A stretch of DNA of 64,000 nucleotides from Sambucus nigra (lineage: Eukaryota; Streptophyta; Magnoliopsida; Dipsacales; Adoxaceae). Positions 1-13,212 of the stretch are shown piece by piece. Location: the NCBI GenBank assembly GCA_949130495.1, contig OX422207.1, forward strand, positions 785,716,384 to 785,780,383, read 5' to 3'. Below the pieces are notes generated by a model. The model did not search any database and was not told where the DNA came from. It saw nothing but the letters and a program-made list of their open reading frames with translations. The translations under genes and the position numbers were made by a program. Positions within the stretch are counted from its first letter, which is position 1. Every line of letters begins with the position of its first letter.

Positions 1-636
1 TAGTAGTTAGAGTTTAACCACCATTTTGTCTTCTTTTATACTTTACTACTCATTATTAATGGTTCATCCAGTAAGCATTAGGCATGTGACTATCACATGC
101 CATTTTTTACCAATAACCCAAAAATACCCTTGGATAAATATTAACCATTTAATTAACCCATATTAAATCTCACCAAAAACCCAGTGATCTTGAAAAAACC
201 CTAATCCTAAAATTCAACTCCTTCAAATATGTTCATTTGTTGAAAAATTTCAATATAGGCTGAGATACTTTGTTCGCGCTAAGATTTTAAAAGTTCTTTC
301 ATAGTATTTGTAGTAAACTTAACAAAAAATTTAATAAATTATTATCAGGGTTTTATAGTCTCATGTCTTCTAAGGGTGCATGATTTTATATGGCACTAGA
401 ATGGATTTTAGAAGGACAGTGGGCATATGCTAACACTAAATGACTACGTGTTTGGGATCATAGAGGCTATAAATAATGAGGATGAGTTGTCTTTTATAGA
501 CTTGCCCCTCAGTTGAACCAACACCATTAACAGTTACCTTTTCCACTAATGGATCGAAGGTATTCATTGATGCAGTCCTAGAGGTGTTTAGTGATATAAA
601 CCGTAAAATATTTTTCTAGGAATATGGGCACCTAGG
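1..636. other. Intergenic sequence, no gene seen
   Basis: This AT-rich stretch has no reading frame or motif that I recognise. Because it lies directly upstream of the MULE transposase scrap on the same strand, part of it may be the decayed N-terminal part of that transposase, but I see no conserved residues to prove it. Confidence 0.4.
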
Positions 637-900
637 ATGTACACTATACCTGAGCATATTGTTTGCATGGAACATATGCAAAAGGATTCCCCTGACTGGT
701 TAGAAATTGATGAAATGGAGAATTACTCTAGATCATTTATTGATGTTAGTAACAAATGTGATCATTTCACTAATAATCTCAGTGAATCATTCAATAGGTG
801 GATATTGGAAATTAGGGAGAAGACAATTAAAACAATTGTTTTTTAGTTACATTTTATGATTATGACTTTACTACATGATATGAGGTTTGATCGAGGAATC
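637..900 (+). pseudogene. MULE (MuDR-type) transposase fragment
   Basis: The first 69 codons are open and contain the stretch KCDHFTNNLSESFNRWILE followed by REKTIKTIV. This matches the well-conserved segment of plant Mutator-like transposases downstream of the DDE core (pattern KCD..NNLSESFN..IL.AR.KPI.T). A TAG at 844-846 ends the frame, and the following bases still read like the family's next segment. No DDE core, zinc knuckle or terminal inverted repeats are visible, so this is a short relic of an old DNA transposon. Family assignment rests on the NNLSESFN block; a domesticated MULE-derived gene is possible but unlikely given the length. Confidence 0.6.
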
Positions 901-1166
901 TTGGGATGGAAATGGAATGGTACCAAGGGTTACAACAACGTTAAAGAAACACAAAGAAGTGGAAAAGGTCGAAGAAAGGGGAAACATAATGGAAAAGGGA
1001 CATAAAAAATAATGATGCTATAGCTAAATGAATTAGAGATAAAATTGAGGACAAATGTATAAGAAATGCAATGAAAAAAATATAGAGAGGAAGGGATAAT
1101 CAAGTATAGAGTAATATCGAGGTTGCAACTAATATGGTGGGGGTGTCTCCTGGTAAGAGGATAGGG

Positions 1167-1262
1167 ATGAAAGAAGGAATGGGGAGAATATGTGTTGGGA
1201 GTAGCTGGATAAAGATGAAAGAAGGAAGGGGAAGAATATGTGTTGGGAGTAGATGGACATAA
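1167..1262. repeat. 48-bp tandem duplication (two units)
   Basis: Two near-identical 48-bp units begin ATGAAAGAAGGA at 1167 and 1215. The length is a multiple of three, so the copies translate as a 16-residue duplication in any frame. It sits about 300 bp downstream of the MULE fragment. No function is inferred. Confidence 0.75.
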
Positions 1263-1368
1263 ACATCTAAGATCACCTTCAATGTAGGAATTCACATACT
1301 CATTTGTTCTCTATTTGGTAGTTTTCATATTTCAGTTTACAAAACACACTTTGGGTTCTTATTTTATG

Positions 1369-1409
1369 CCCCCCCCCCCCCCCAACCCCAACCCCCCCCC
1401 CCCCCCCCC
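1369..1409. repeat. Poly-C tract
   Basis: A run of C interrupted only by two short AA(C)AA interruptions. Homopolymers of this kind are prone to assembly length errors. The 900-1765 region around it holds no gene that I can support. Confidence 0.8.
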
Positions 1410-1765
1410 AAGAAAGATTCATCAATGTTAAAGACAAGACCTTGAAGTCACTTTTATCATCCTCGTGACTCATTGATCACAGTTTTGATGGAACGTAAAA
1501 GTTCAGAGAAGACTTAGACTCGCGTAACTTGTTTTTACAAAACTTTCGAATCTTGGAATAAAATTTATATGTAAAACATATGTTTTTATCCTTTGCCTTT
1601 TTCTTATTTTAAAACCTTCAAAAATCATAAAAAAAAAGATAAATTTGAGCAATCCTTATAACTTCGCTACAGCGAATGATTTTTTTACTAGTAGAGACCT
1701 TTTAGACTTCTCTCCGTCGAAACTCTGGCAGAGTCCGTGACCATTCTTACTAGTGAATTGCCCAA

Positions 1766-1770
1766 GAAAA
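1766..1770. repeat. Target-site duplication of Tek-1, left
   Basis: GAAAA immediately precedes the LTR start and is repeated exactly at 12211-12215 after the other LTR. Five bases is the normal gypsy integration spacing, so the two LTRs belong to one insertion event. Confidence 0.85.
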
Positions 1771-4700
1771 TGTGACACCCCGCCTAATTAAATACCGGGC
1801 GATTACTCCTTTATTAAATTAACATCAAGGTGAACAGTTGGTTCATTCTTAGCATCACTGTCACAAATGAAAATCTTTTCCAATTTAAACACCCTAATTA
1901 ATTAAGCTAAGTGTCAAAACCATTTGAAACCCTTATTTCCATTTTATTAAATCTGATTATAAACCTTTAATCATTAAGATATTAAGAGTTAAACATTAAG
2001 TATGAGAATAGAAGTGAACATTCAAGAATTTAACCATCAATAATACATCCCAACATTTACAACACTAAAGGAAAACATCCTGACAGTAATAAATCCCGAA
2101 ATAAAGACGTTGAAAGTAAAAAGAATTACACTCTCTGATAATATCAACTAAATAATGGAAAAGAGCGACACATGCCCCCACTGGATAGAGCTGAACTAGA
2201 AGTAGAGTCAACAATGAGGTCGTCTAAGAAATGGCCTACAACTCCCACAAAAGCTACAGCACGTTCCATCCAAAGAATCCTAAGCAAGACGCCCCTGTGG
2301 CTGGGCACCTGTAATACATATATACATATACACAAGAGAGAAGAGATACAGCAAACGGGTCAGAGCCCGAATGTATAACAGTTTTAAAAATAGTTTAACA
2401 AGTATTTAAAATGCTTGCCGGCTAATGCAACAGTCATATTAGTATGCGACACTCTCTTGAGAATTCTTACCTCTCATCTAGTGTGCACGTCTATCGTACT
2501 AATGAACCCCATATACTTCTCTAACTTATTCTCCATAAGACTTAACACGTGAAATTAAGGTTATGATATTCATTTTAAGAAAATCTATCTCTTCAAGATT
2601 TCTTACGTTATTTAGAATAATTCCGCATTGTTATAACGTTTCTGAATACTTACAATGAAGTTGATGAATTTCATACTTTACTTAACTACTATTTTACTCA
2701 GTAGAAAATCTCATATAGTTACACATATATATATTAATTACTCGTATAATATATATACAAACAACACCCCACATAAAATCTATGGTGCCAGACTTCCATA
2801 TATAAGTATATATATACCAATCACTCATAAATTATATATATACTACCGGCACCCCACATAAAAACTATGGTGCTGGCATACTCTGCTATCAAGTCCCCGT
2901 ATCACACAAACTAAGGGAAATACTAGTTCAGAATCACTCTCGAACTGTATTAACACAAAATACAAACAAATGGAGGCGAAGCATAGTTCCAAGTCACTAA
3001 GAGGTCAGCACATACCCTCACGTCTCTTAGGACCGTCTGACTATCAATCAGATAGACTGTACCAAGGAATCCTATGTTCTAGGGTACAAGTCAATATCCC
3101 CCATAAAGGCTCATCAAGATAAGACTGTCCCGGCGCGAAAACCCCCGTGATAGCAAGTAGCCCGGGTACGATTTTTACACAGAAATAATATATGCACAAT
3201 CACACCGTCAAATATAAATATGTATTCACATCCACATTATTAAATTAGGTACTCTCACGACCCATAATTATCATTATCCGTTATTACACATCTTACTCAA
3301 TTATCTCGTGTAACGGACTCATTCCTTTTATTCTCGTAATTAAGTTATTCTAAACCCACTTCTCATCTCTCGAAGTAATCTCTTTACCTAAGTAAAATTT
3401 CAGTAGGCCCTCACTCGCCTTCTAATCCAACTTCTTAGACATTTCGATTATTTAATCAACGCACGTATGATTTCTTAAGTATGAATATCTCCCCATTTAC
3501 CATTTATTTCCCTTCACATTAAAGTTCCACTTAATGGGGTCTATCTTGACCCCACTGGTCCTTTTTATGTTCCAATATGTTCTAGTAATCCTAATCAAGG
3601 TTTACTATGCATAAAATCGAATTAAGTTAATACGATTAAAAATGTAGCTTTCCAGGAGGGGTCGATCGATCGATGAAAGGGGGTCGATCGATCGATGCTC
3701 TGGGCTCGATCGATCGATCAAGCAGTTATGGCGAAACTGCAGAAAACCCGGCTACGGAAATCTTACCCCAAACTCATTCAAACCATCATATTACAGTCCC
3801 CAAACTCCCAAAAATTCATACTACAAGTATTGTATACCCATTTAAATAATATCCTACGTAACACATGCGGATTTTCATCATCTATAACAAGGTAAAAGGG
3901 TCAAAATCTTTATAATTCTCAAGAACCCTAATTTTTCTTTAACTTAGTTTCTTCCATTCTTCTTCAAGATTTTCTATCACTAATACCGTGGAAATTCGTG
4001 GTTCAACCTCTAAATGTGAAATGGATTTCCAGAAATATGAATTCTACCTCTACAACATGAAATTCTTGTCTCTAATTAACGTTTTCTTTCAAGAACACTA
4101 ATTCTAATCAACCCTAGACTAATATAAAAGGATGAATTAACTTGATTAAAGAAAGATAGATACTTGCCTAGAAATTTTTTCTCTGATTTGTGGAAGAAAA
4201 AGGTGTGGTTGTGATCCCCTTCGCGCGATCTACGATTTGGCGGTGACGGCGGTGCAATCGGAGGTGTTCTTGGCCTAGAACTCCTTGGAGAGCTTCTCCT
4301 CTTCCTCTCCAATGGTCGTCATTAGTTTTTTATTGTGTTAACCCTAGAAGATAACACTTGACATCTGATATAACCCTTGCAAATTCGTGGGTTTAATTAC
4401 CCATAATTACGAAATGTCCAAAACGCCCTCCTGGGGTACTAAATAGACCTAAAAACGCCCCGAGACCCAAACTAAACCCCCGGGTACACTTTTCTGACTA
4501 TCTCGACCCTTTCGGACACTTTGTCGCACTCAAAACGACCATATGAGCAACTTATAATTTATTCACTTTTATTTATCAACATTTAGTCCCGACACGACAC
4601 GAGCGCGTCCGGACTTAAATTTCCATAATTGCCATATCATTCACACGTGACAATATTATAAAATAAAACTCACATATTACTATACTCATCCAGTAACGTT

Positions 4701-4849
4701 CAACAAATAACAAATTTCTAATAATTACTAACTCTCGTCACGCTAGTAAATATTTAAAACAACATTTCGGATTAAAATTAAATTAATTTATCTCAATTAA
4801 ATTTAATAAATTCATAAATTTAAAAGCCATAAAAATACGAGGTATTACA
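1771..4849 (-). repeat. Tek-1 3' LTR
   Basis: In plus coordinates it begins TGTGACACCC and ends GGTATTACA; read in the element's direction it runs TGTAATACC...GGGTGTCACA. It aligns nearly base for base with 9155-12210, differing by scattered substitutions and a ~30-bp length difference near 2800. It carries a GATC-rich palindrome cluster (3661-3719), two small hairpin repeats around CACCCCACATAAAA (2764-2880) and the cross-family block at 2287-2371. Apparent ORFs inside, such as 2144-2335 and 4076-4312, recur in the other LTR and have no recognised relatives. Confidence 0.9.
3661..3719. repeat. Palindrome cluster in Tek-1 3' LTR
   Basis: Three copies of the self-complementary motif TCGATCGATCGA are spaced about 22 bp apart (near 3662, 3684 and 3706). 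The other LTR has the same three copies at 11022-11081. In element orientation the cluster lies about 1.1 kb from the LTR start. Confidence 0.9.
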
Positions 4850-4850
4850 T

Positions 4851-4863
4851 ACTTCCCCCTTAA
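4851..4863 (-). promoter_or_regulatory. Polypurine tract of Tek-1
   Basis: On the minus strand this reads TTAAGGGGGAAGT, directly before the 3' LTR start TGTAATACC. It is the expected plus-strand DNA priming site for reverse transcription and independently confirms the minus orientation. Confidence 0.8.
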
Positions 4864-7800
4864 TAACAGAATTTCATCCAGAAATTCAGAAAATAAGGCC
4901 TGCTAGGTAGCACAATTTTGGATGTCCTTGTCAGTACGCAAACTAACTACATATTACGGCGCTCAATCACTATAGTCCTTTCCTCACCGCTAGTTTGCTT
5001 AACATTCTCATTGGAGACACTTCACATGGTGCTCCCAACCGACAACATTCGCATAGGTCACGCCTATACCTTATAAATTTCCATTATCTCAATATCATTA
5101 GGAGGCCGCACCTCACAACATGACAACTACTCAGATTTATGTATATACAAGACTCCCATTCTGAGAAAAATCATACGAACATTTGACCACTCTTGTTCGC
5201 CTAAAACAGTCGTGGAATTCCACCATAGTTATCGGATTATTCTCGACCGATCCAAAATTCTGATTATCTACTCACCTTTAAACATACGGAAGGATAATAG
5301 TCGAGGTTCTTCCATAACAAAACCTTAATAAGCCCCTCGTACGCGACAAACAGGTACGAGTGCTTCCACATAGCATTCCTGAAATCATAGTACCTAGATT
5401 CCAAAATCTCCTTCACGTGGATCCACTAATCTTTAATCACCGTGCGCCTATTCCCTGGCTAAGGGTGATACATCCTACTCGAAACGAAACCTTATCTCCG
5501 CTGGTTCCTGAAATCCCATATCAAAGGTGGGATTCACCAATCTCATCCTGGTTCAGAAATTTATACTACGCCGGACCATGCACTGGCGCGATCCTTCCTT
5601 TCAGAGGAAGTCTGGGAGCCCAAAGGAATATCAATCACTTCCTTCTCGACGACTTAATTCACATGTTCGAGATGAACCCTTGATCTTGTTTTGAGGATGG
5701 CCACCCATCCAAGAACTTTACCGACTTTACCGATCTCTTCCAATTTCAGGAATTGTCGATAAACACAAAATTCTTTGGTTGATTCTCCTCTTTCAACCAA
5801 ACCTTACCTACGGGCGGTGCATGTAGAGACTACTCACTACGTCCCTCTAAACATCGATTTTTCCCTTTAAATCTCTCACAATAAGTGACACGTAATACTC
5901 CCCTTCCTTCCTTGGTGTATGCCGAAAGTTCTGACCCGTGCTCTTTTCTCCACGAAGTGCACTTCTGGATCTCTTATACCATACTAACATCATTACTCTT
6001 TGTATGCGCAAGTCGCTCTCACACTTGACTAATAAAGACTCCGCTCCGAGTGTGCTTCATAACAATTAAATTCTACTCTATTCAAGGAATACCCTTTCTT
6101 AAATGGCTTCCCACAGCCTTCCATCAAATTAGGGTGTGCTATTCTAATTGCACACTTATGTATGGACTTTCTCCCCTCATGTGACATTTAATACGCTCTA
6201 TCACTTCCACTTCGTTATACTAGTCCCACAAACATATATTTTACACGTCTATTACCACGTCACTTCAACACGGACTATTTTAACAGCAGCTATCCCAGAG
6301 GTCCACATTTTTGCAACACCCCGGCCGTCCTGGGAGAGCGAACGGCGTGCTACTCATCTGTAGAACTAACTAAATTCAACGAAATAGAAGGAATAGGGCA
6401 TTCAAATTCCATGACAGTAAAAGAGGAATAACAAATCTCAAACTTCTTCAGATAAGTACAACAATTTTCCCAAATAGTTACAACGACCAAAATAAATCAC
6501 TAACGCTCTATTCATCAAAATAATTACAGGTCATCTCTTTTGTATAATAAAGTTCTTTCCAGATAATCCATTAAAAAAAATCATTCCAACTCTTTATTCA
6601 CCTTGTGTTCTGAACGCGGTTACGACATTTGGGTACTCTCAATCACCCTAGAAATCAATTTTTTTTAAATCCTCCTTATCATCGTTCCACCCCTCAACTA
6701 GTGGGGATAACTTCAATGCTTTCTTACCACACAATCCGGCTCCAGTGGCTTTAAATTAAAAATTCAACTACCAACTTACATACATAATTATTTGATCTCA
6801 TTTCGACCAGGGTACCGAACTCATGGAATAGTGACTAAACGTCTCCCTATTTCCAACCTTACGCTAAGTTTCATACGTGGGATGTCTCGCAAAGCAAAAC
6901 CCAAACAAGGAACCCCCCCCCCGATACACTACTACCTAGCATTGTCGGTTATCGAAATTCTTTAGGTCCTCCGTCCATAGCATGTACCCCTTTATTCCGT
7001 CCCTTGACGAAAAAGTTACAATTCCTCCCGTAATTATGCTTAACAAAGAACGTTTCACCATTTGTACTATCGTTCTGTATTTGTTGATGGTAATTTCATT
7101 CTATGAACCTCGAATACATACGATCGGAATTCTCAAAATTCCTTTCCCTAGTAATAGGGGTATAACTCTTAATTCCCACATCTCTAGAGGATAGATATAA
7201 CAATTCACTCTTCCTATCACTAAGCCCGGAGTGCTAAACAAAATACTAAGTTAAATATTTTTGCTCAACGGTAAACGCGATACACACTAAATCATAATGA
7301 TAAAGTCTATACATACATTGGTATCGAATATCTCGAGCCCACTAACTCCTCCGAAGTCTCTAGGATAGATAATATAAGTGCGAGTCCAACCTTCTTACAG
7401 GTAAAGTCTCGCCAAAACAAAACATGATGTACTAATGCAACTACTCCGATAGCCTTGCAATGAATGCCCACTATCGTACTAACCATTTCTATAACGTTTT
7501 ATCAAAGATAATACCATACTCGTATATCACATCACTACGACGAGTAACCTCAATACAATACGTAACCATGTTAATATACACATTCATCCTCCGCGGATAG
7601 CACTAAAGAAAAATCCCGCTACACTAGGGAAAATATCCACATAATAATAACGTTTATAATTTTATGCATTAAACTCGTCTCACATGCTAATCTAGCAATG
7701 AACAAAATATGGTGACTCGCTCATGTCACATAAACACGCCGCATCCTCTGAGGATACAACTTATACATCCACCTTGTCAGTCGTCTTGACTGGGTAAATG

Positions 7801-9140
7801 GTTTCCGGACGTGACACGTCTACTCAAACCAAACAAAATTACTGTAATCGTCATCTTTTACTAGGCACCGTATTCTTGTCCTTTTACTCACTTTGGAACA
7901 AATTATCGCGAGCGATTTCACTCCGAACAAAATACCTCAACACAATGTCCACTTACTACCTGTCCTACTAACCAGGTTAGGATTGTCCTTCTCTCGGACT
8001 TTAGTAGACTCGATTCATGTTAGCTCCCTCGGTTATACCCTTATCCCTTTTAGGCCTTAAAGATCAGGTCACTGTCTATACTAGTACTTACTAAATTTAC
8101 CATCACTTGGTAAGAATTCAACTATCCAAATCATTTAAATGGTTCCCCTGATGTGTATCCACACCCTTTTGTGGTGCTACACCACCACCGTTGTATTCAG
8201 TCTTATTCTCGACTAAATTCTTCGATTCTTTTAGCTTCCCCCACAAATGAGCATTATCATTTTTATTGACAAAATATGACATTGTCAACCTCTTAATCGG
8301 CCGTCCCTCAGAATTTCCTCTTTGAGTGTTATCAACTATTATTATGAGTCGATCTCCTACTTGGAGTCGTTTCCTCCACTTGTATCTACATCTCCCAATA
8401 CAAAATTTGCTAACGGTTAAGATTCATATTCACAAATGGACCTCTGTCACATCCTCCTGTGATGAGTTCAGGACAGCGTTCACTTCCAATCCTGAACATT
8501 TGACGAAGGAACATACGGTCAACACTGTACCTAAGGTTCTCCTATAGGCATAGCATTCCACTTCTAAAATTTGGTGGTTGACTCCTATCATTATAACTTC
8601 GTCCCGAAAGCCAAGAAAATTTTTCTCTAAATCTTTACTTTCAGTTAGCCACACTTCGTTCTATATCTAAACCTTTGGATACTTTACCTCCTTTGGTAAA
8701 ACACACCTAATTTCCGCATTTCCCACTGACAATTCTCTACACGTTTTTGTAATACGTTGGGTAAGTTTACCCTCGCACCTCATTCGACTATAACAGCATT
8801 TGGAAATCATTGCTGCGCCTTAGTCGCCTTTCTAGTCTTGTCTTCTCGTGCCATAATGGAGGTGACCTCGACTACGGTCATCATCCTCGGATATATTTTA
8901 TAATTTCAACTGAGCCCTGCCTCCTGATGTCCGCTTAACGGTCCTCTTCTGACATCCGTCATCGCTCGGTACACGCACACATCCGAACGAAAATAGAATT
9001 CACTAATGTATACATGTTATAGTAGGAGGACGAATTCTCATCAAGAAATTGACAATCCTAAACATAGGGCTCTATATCAAACAAAGAAACGCTGAAAGCA
9101 TAATAAGCCGTACAGATCCTAAAGGACACTAGAACCTGAT
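4864..9140 (-). pseudogene. Eroded interior of Tek-1, no readable gag-pol
   Basis: This is where gag and pol should lie. No frame longer than about 110 codons exists on either strand, and I could not place an RT, RNase H or integrase motif with confidence. The minus-strand translation near 5460-5560 contains GDKVSFRVG, which may be the integrase C-terminal GDKV..RVSP block, but it is isolated. The only strong landmark is a copy of the hairpin module at 6867-6948, shared with Tek-3 and Tek-4. The listed small ORFs are treated as chance frames. Confidence 0.45.
6867..6948 (-). repeat. Hairpin module, Tek-1 copy
   Basis: In element sense the core reads GGTTCCTTGTTTGG then GTTTTGCTTTGCGAGACATC, preceded by a G-run and AGTAGTGTATC. 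The stem seen in other copies (TTTCGC...GCGAGA) has one decayed base here. The module also occurs in Tek-3 (twice) and Tek-4 (three times). Function unknown. Confidence 0.8.
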
Positions 9141-9152
9141 GCTCTGATACCA
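9141..9152 (-). promoter_or_regulatory. tRNA-Met-type primer binding site of Tek-1
   Basis: The minus strand reads TGGTATCAGAGC, complementary to the 3' end of initiator tRNA-Met, two bases from the 5' LTR edge. It is followed by ATCAGGTTCTAG, the same leader as in Tek-2 and Tek-3. Confidence 0.9.
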
Positions 9153-9154
9153 CT

Positions 9155-12100
9155 TGTGACACCCAGCCTAATTAAATATCGGGCGATCACTCCTTCATTA
9201 AATTAACATCAAGGTGAACAGTTGGTTCATTCTTAGCATCACTGTCGCAAATGAAAATCTTTTCCAATTTAAATACACTAATTAATTAAGCTAAGTGTCA
9301 AAACCATTTGAAACCCTTATTTTCATTTTATTAAATCTGATTATAAAACCTTTAATCATTAAGTTATTAAGAGTCACACATTAAGTATGAGAATAGAACT
9401 GAACATTCAAGAATTTAACCATCAATAATACATCCCAACATTTACAACACTAAAGGAAAACATCCTGACAGTAATAAATCCCGAAAGAAAGACGATGAAA
9501 GTAAAAAGAATTACAGTCTCTGATAATATCAACTAAATAATGGAAAAGAGCGACACATGCCCCCACTGGATAAAGCTGAACTAGAAGTAGAGTCAACAAT
9601 GAGGTCGTCTAAGCAATGGCCTGCAACTCCCACAAAAGCTACAGCACGTTCCATCCAAAGAATCCTAAGCAAGACGCCCATGTGGCTGGGCACCTGTAAT
9701 ACATATATACATATACACAAGAGAGATGAGATACAGCAAACGGGTCAGAGCCCGAATGTAAAACAATTTTAAAAATAGTTTAGCAAGTATTTAAAATGCT
9801 TATCGGCTAATGGAACAGTCATATTAGTATGGGACACTCTCTTGAGAATTCTAACCTCTCATCTAGTGTGCACATCTATCGTACTAATGAACCCCATATA
9901 CTTCTCTAACTTATTCTCCATAAGACTTAACACGTGAAATTAAGGTTATGATATTAATTTTAGGAAAATCTATCTCTTCAAGATTTCTTACGTTATTTAG
10001 AATAATTTCGCATTGTTATAACGTTTCCGAATACTTACAATGAAGTTGATGAATTTCATACTTTACTTAACTACTATTTTACTCAGTAGAAAGTTCTCAT
10101 ATAGTTATACGTATATATATTAATTACTCATATAATATATATACAAACAGCACCCCACATAAAATCTATGGTGCTAGACTTCCATAAATAAGTATATATA
10201 TACTAACGGCACCCCACATAAAAACTATGGTGTTGGCATACTCTGCTATCAAGTCCCCGTATCACACAAACTAAGGGAAATACTAGTTCGGAATCACTCT
10301 CGAACTGTATTAACACAAAATACAAACAAATGGAGGCGAAACATAGTTCCAAGTCACTAAGAGGTCAGCACATACCCTCACATCTCTTAGGACCGTCTGA
10401 CTATCAATCAGATAGCTTGTACCAAGGAATCCTATGTTCTAGGGTACAAGTCAATATCCCCCATAAAGGCTCATTAAGATAAGACTGTCCCAGCGCGAAA
10501 ACCCCCCGTGATAGCAAGTAGCCCGGGTACGATTTTTACACAGAAATAATAAATGCACAATCACACCGTCATATATACATATGTATTCACATCCACATTA
10601 TTAAATTAGGTACTCTCACGACCCATAACTATCATTATCTATTATTACATATCTTACTCAATTATCTCGTGTAACGGACTCATTCCTTTTATTCTCGTAA
10701 TTAAGTTATTCTAAACCCACTTCTCATCTCTCGAAGTAATCTCTTTACCTAAGTACAATTTCAGTAGGCCCTCACTCGCCTTCTAATCCAACTTCTTAGA
10801 AATTTTGATTATTTAATCAATGCACGTATGATTTCTTAAGTATGAATATCTCCCCATTTACCATTTATTTCCCTTCACATTAAAGTTCCACTTAACGGGG
10901 TCTATCTTGACCCTACTGGTCCTTTTTATGTTCCAATATGTTCTAGTAATCCTAATTAAGGTTTACTACGCATAAAATTGAATTAAGCTAATACGAGCAA
11001 AAATGTAGCTTTCCAGGAGGGGTCGATCGATCGATGAAAGGGGGTCGATCGATCGATGCTCTGGGCTCGATCGATCGATCAAGCAGGTATGGCGAAACTG
11101 CAGAAAACCCAGCTACGGAAATCTTACCCCAAACTCATTCAAACCATCATATTACAGTCCCCAAACTCCCAAAAATTCATACTACAAGTATTGTATACCC
11201 ATTTAAACAATATCCTACGTAACACATGCGAATTTTCATCATTTATAACAAGGTAAAAGGGTCAAAATCTTTATAATTCTCAAGAACCCTAATTTTTCTT
11301 TAACTTAGTTTCTTCCATTCTTCTTCCAGATTTTCCATCACTAATACCATGGAAATTCATGGTTCAACCTCTACATGTGAAATGGTTTTCCAGAAATATG
11401 ACTTCTACCTCTACAACATGAAATTCTTGTCTCCAATTAACGTTTTCTTTCAAGAACACTAATTCTAATCAACCCTAGACTAATATAAAAGGATGAATTA
11501 ACTTGATTAAAGAAAGATAGATAATTTCCTGGAAATTTTGTCTCTAATTTTTGGAAGAAAAAGGTGTGGTTGTGATCCCCTTCACGCGATCTACGATTTG
11601 GCGGTGACGGCGGTGCAATCAGAGGTGTTCTTGGCCTAGAACTCCTTGGAGAGCTTCTCTTCTTCCTCTCCAATGGCATTTATTAGTTTTTTATTGTGTT
11701 AACCCTACAATATAACACTTGACATCTGATATAACCCTTTCAAACTCGTGGGTTTAATTACCCATAATTATGAAATGTCCAAAACGCCCTCCCGGGGTAC
11801 TAAATAGGCCTAAAAATGCCCCGAGACCCAAACTAAACCCCCGGGTACACTTTTCTGACTATCTCGACCCTTTCGGACACTTTGGCGCACTCAAAATGAC
11901 CATACGAGCAACTTATAATTTATTCACTTTTATTTATCAATATTTAGTCCCGACACGACACGGGCGCGTCCGGACTTAAATTTCCATAATTGCCATATCA
12001 TTCACACGTGACAATATTATAAAATAAAACTCACATATTACTATACTCATCCAGTAACATTCAACAAATAATAAATTTCTAATAATTACTAACTCTCGTC

Positions 12101-12210
12101 ACGCTAGTAAATATTTAAAACAATATTTCGGATTAAAATTAAATTAATTTATCTCAATTAAATTTAATAAATTCATAAATTTAAAAGCCATAAAAATACG
12201 AAGTATTACA
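9155..12210 (-). repeat. Tek-1 5' LTR
   Basis: The partner of 1771-4849, starting TGTGACACCC and ending GTATTACA in plus coordinates. It holds the second copy of the palindrome cluster (11022-11081) and of the cross-family block (9672-9757). Divergence from its partner is sparse, so the insertion is relatively young although the interior is unreadable. This suggests the copy was already non-coding when it inserted. Confidence 0.9.
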
Positions 12211-13200
12211 GAAAAGCCCTTTGCTGCAATGATGCATCCTTTCGTTGGTTGCTTGGTTTCACTTTAATATGGTTCAAAAATCCCTAGAAATAAGTGTGTT
12301 TTGCTACATTGTAAGATATCCCAGGAGATAAATCTCTTCATTATAGCAAACTTGTTAGCAAGGAGACCTAGGCATGGATCATATTTCAAAATCTTTTAAG
12401 TTCTTCTTAGTTTTTGTGTATAAAGTCACTTTTGCCTAATGATTAGATATTATAGTCCCCTACAACTCTCTCACACATGCCTTGTTTAAGATATGTGACT
12501 TGGTAGCTCACCTTGGTAATTAGTAAACCCATTTGTGTTGTTTTTCCAATAAAAAATATTATTTCTCTTCATTTCAAAATACCTCTCATAAAACGATCAA
12601 TTTTTTCAAAAGAGATTTGTTTGTTTTTCATATTCTTTTTTTCTAATAAGATAACAATAACCTTTTTTAAACAGGTAATCTCATAAATAAATCTAGTTCG
12701 CCTTTTTCCTTATTCTCTTCTTTGTATTTAATCACCTATTTATCTTGAGGTTAATTAATATCGAAGAAGGTAAAGATTTTACTAAGAACACCTTCACAAA
12801 AATCACCTAATTTCATATTCTTTAGGGTTTTTCTCCCTACAAGAGTATCGTGATCTTTATGGCTTTTTTTAGGTTTGAAACATTTTTTAACTCCAAATCT
12901 TGGAAGATAAGGCTTGTGCAACATTGTTGACATGTGTTAGGACATAAGAGATGTTGATAACTTCTGTCAATATATAGGGATCTTCTCCTTGCTAAGGATT
13001 GGTAAAAAAAGTGTGAGGTGTGAGTTAGAATGGAAGTAGTATTAGTAGTTACCTTTTTTTCTCATTAGTGGGTACATCTGGTGTTAAGTTGATATTTATC
13101 TTTTTATCATCTTTTATCATCCATATAATTAAACAAGATTAAAACTTTATTTGGTTAATAAAAAAATTGGGAATTTTCTAGCATAGACTTTTAGGTTTGG
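12211..13200. other. AT-rich spacer between Tek-1 and Cop-1
   Basis: The Tek-1 target duplication (GAAAA) opens the stretch. I see no LTR end, primer site or protein motif in the remainder. It may be the 5' part of the Cop-1 gag region, now beyond recognition. Confidence 0.4.
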
Positions 13201-13212
13201 TACAATAATATC

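Larger units (their letters stand above)
1771..12210 (-). mobile_element. Tek-1: Ty3/gypsy LTR retrotransposon, coding region eroded
   Basis: This 10.4-kb element is flanked by a perfect GAAAA duplication. LTRs of about 3.08 and 3.06 kb (1771-4849 and 9155-12210) run TG...CA. The minus orientation is fixed by a tRNA-Met-type primer site next to the right LTR (9141-9152, complement of TGGTATCAGAGC) and a purine tract next to the left LTR (4851-4863). Read on the minus strand, the sequence just before the 3' LTR has the gypsy form GAATTTCTGGATGAAATTC ... AAGGGGGAAGT. That form, the LTR length and the kinship with Tek-2 suggest a Tekay/Del-like chromovirus relative. The interior is only 4.3 kb and has no long frame, so the copy is non-autonomous. 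Confidence 0.85.

Noticed and set aside
2144..2378. Small frames on both strands in the Tek-1 LTR, conserved at 9529-9772
   Set aside because: Conservation is explained by LTR duplication; the changes between copies are not biased to silent sites as far as can be seen by eye.
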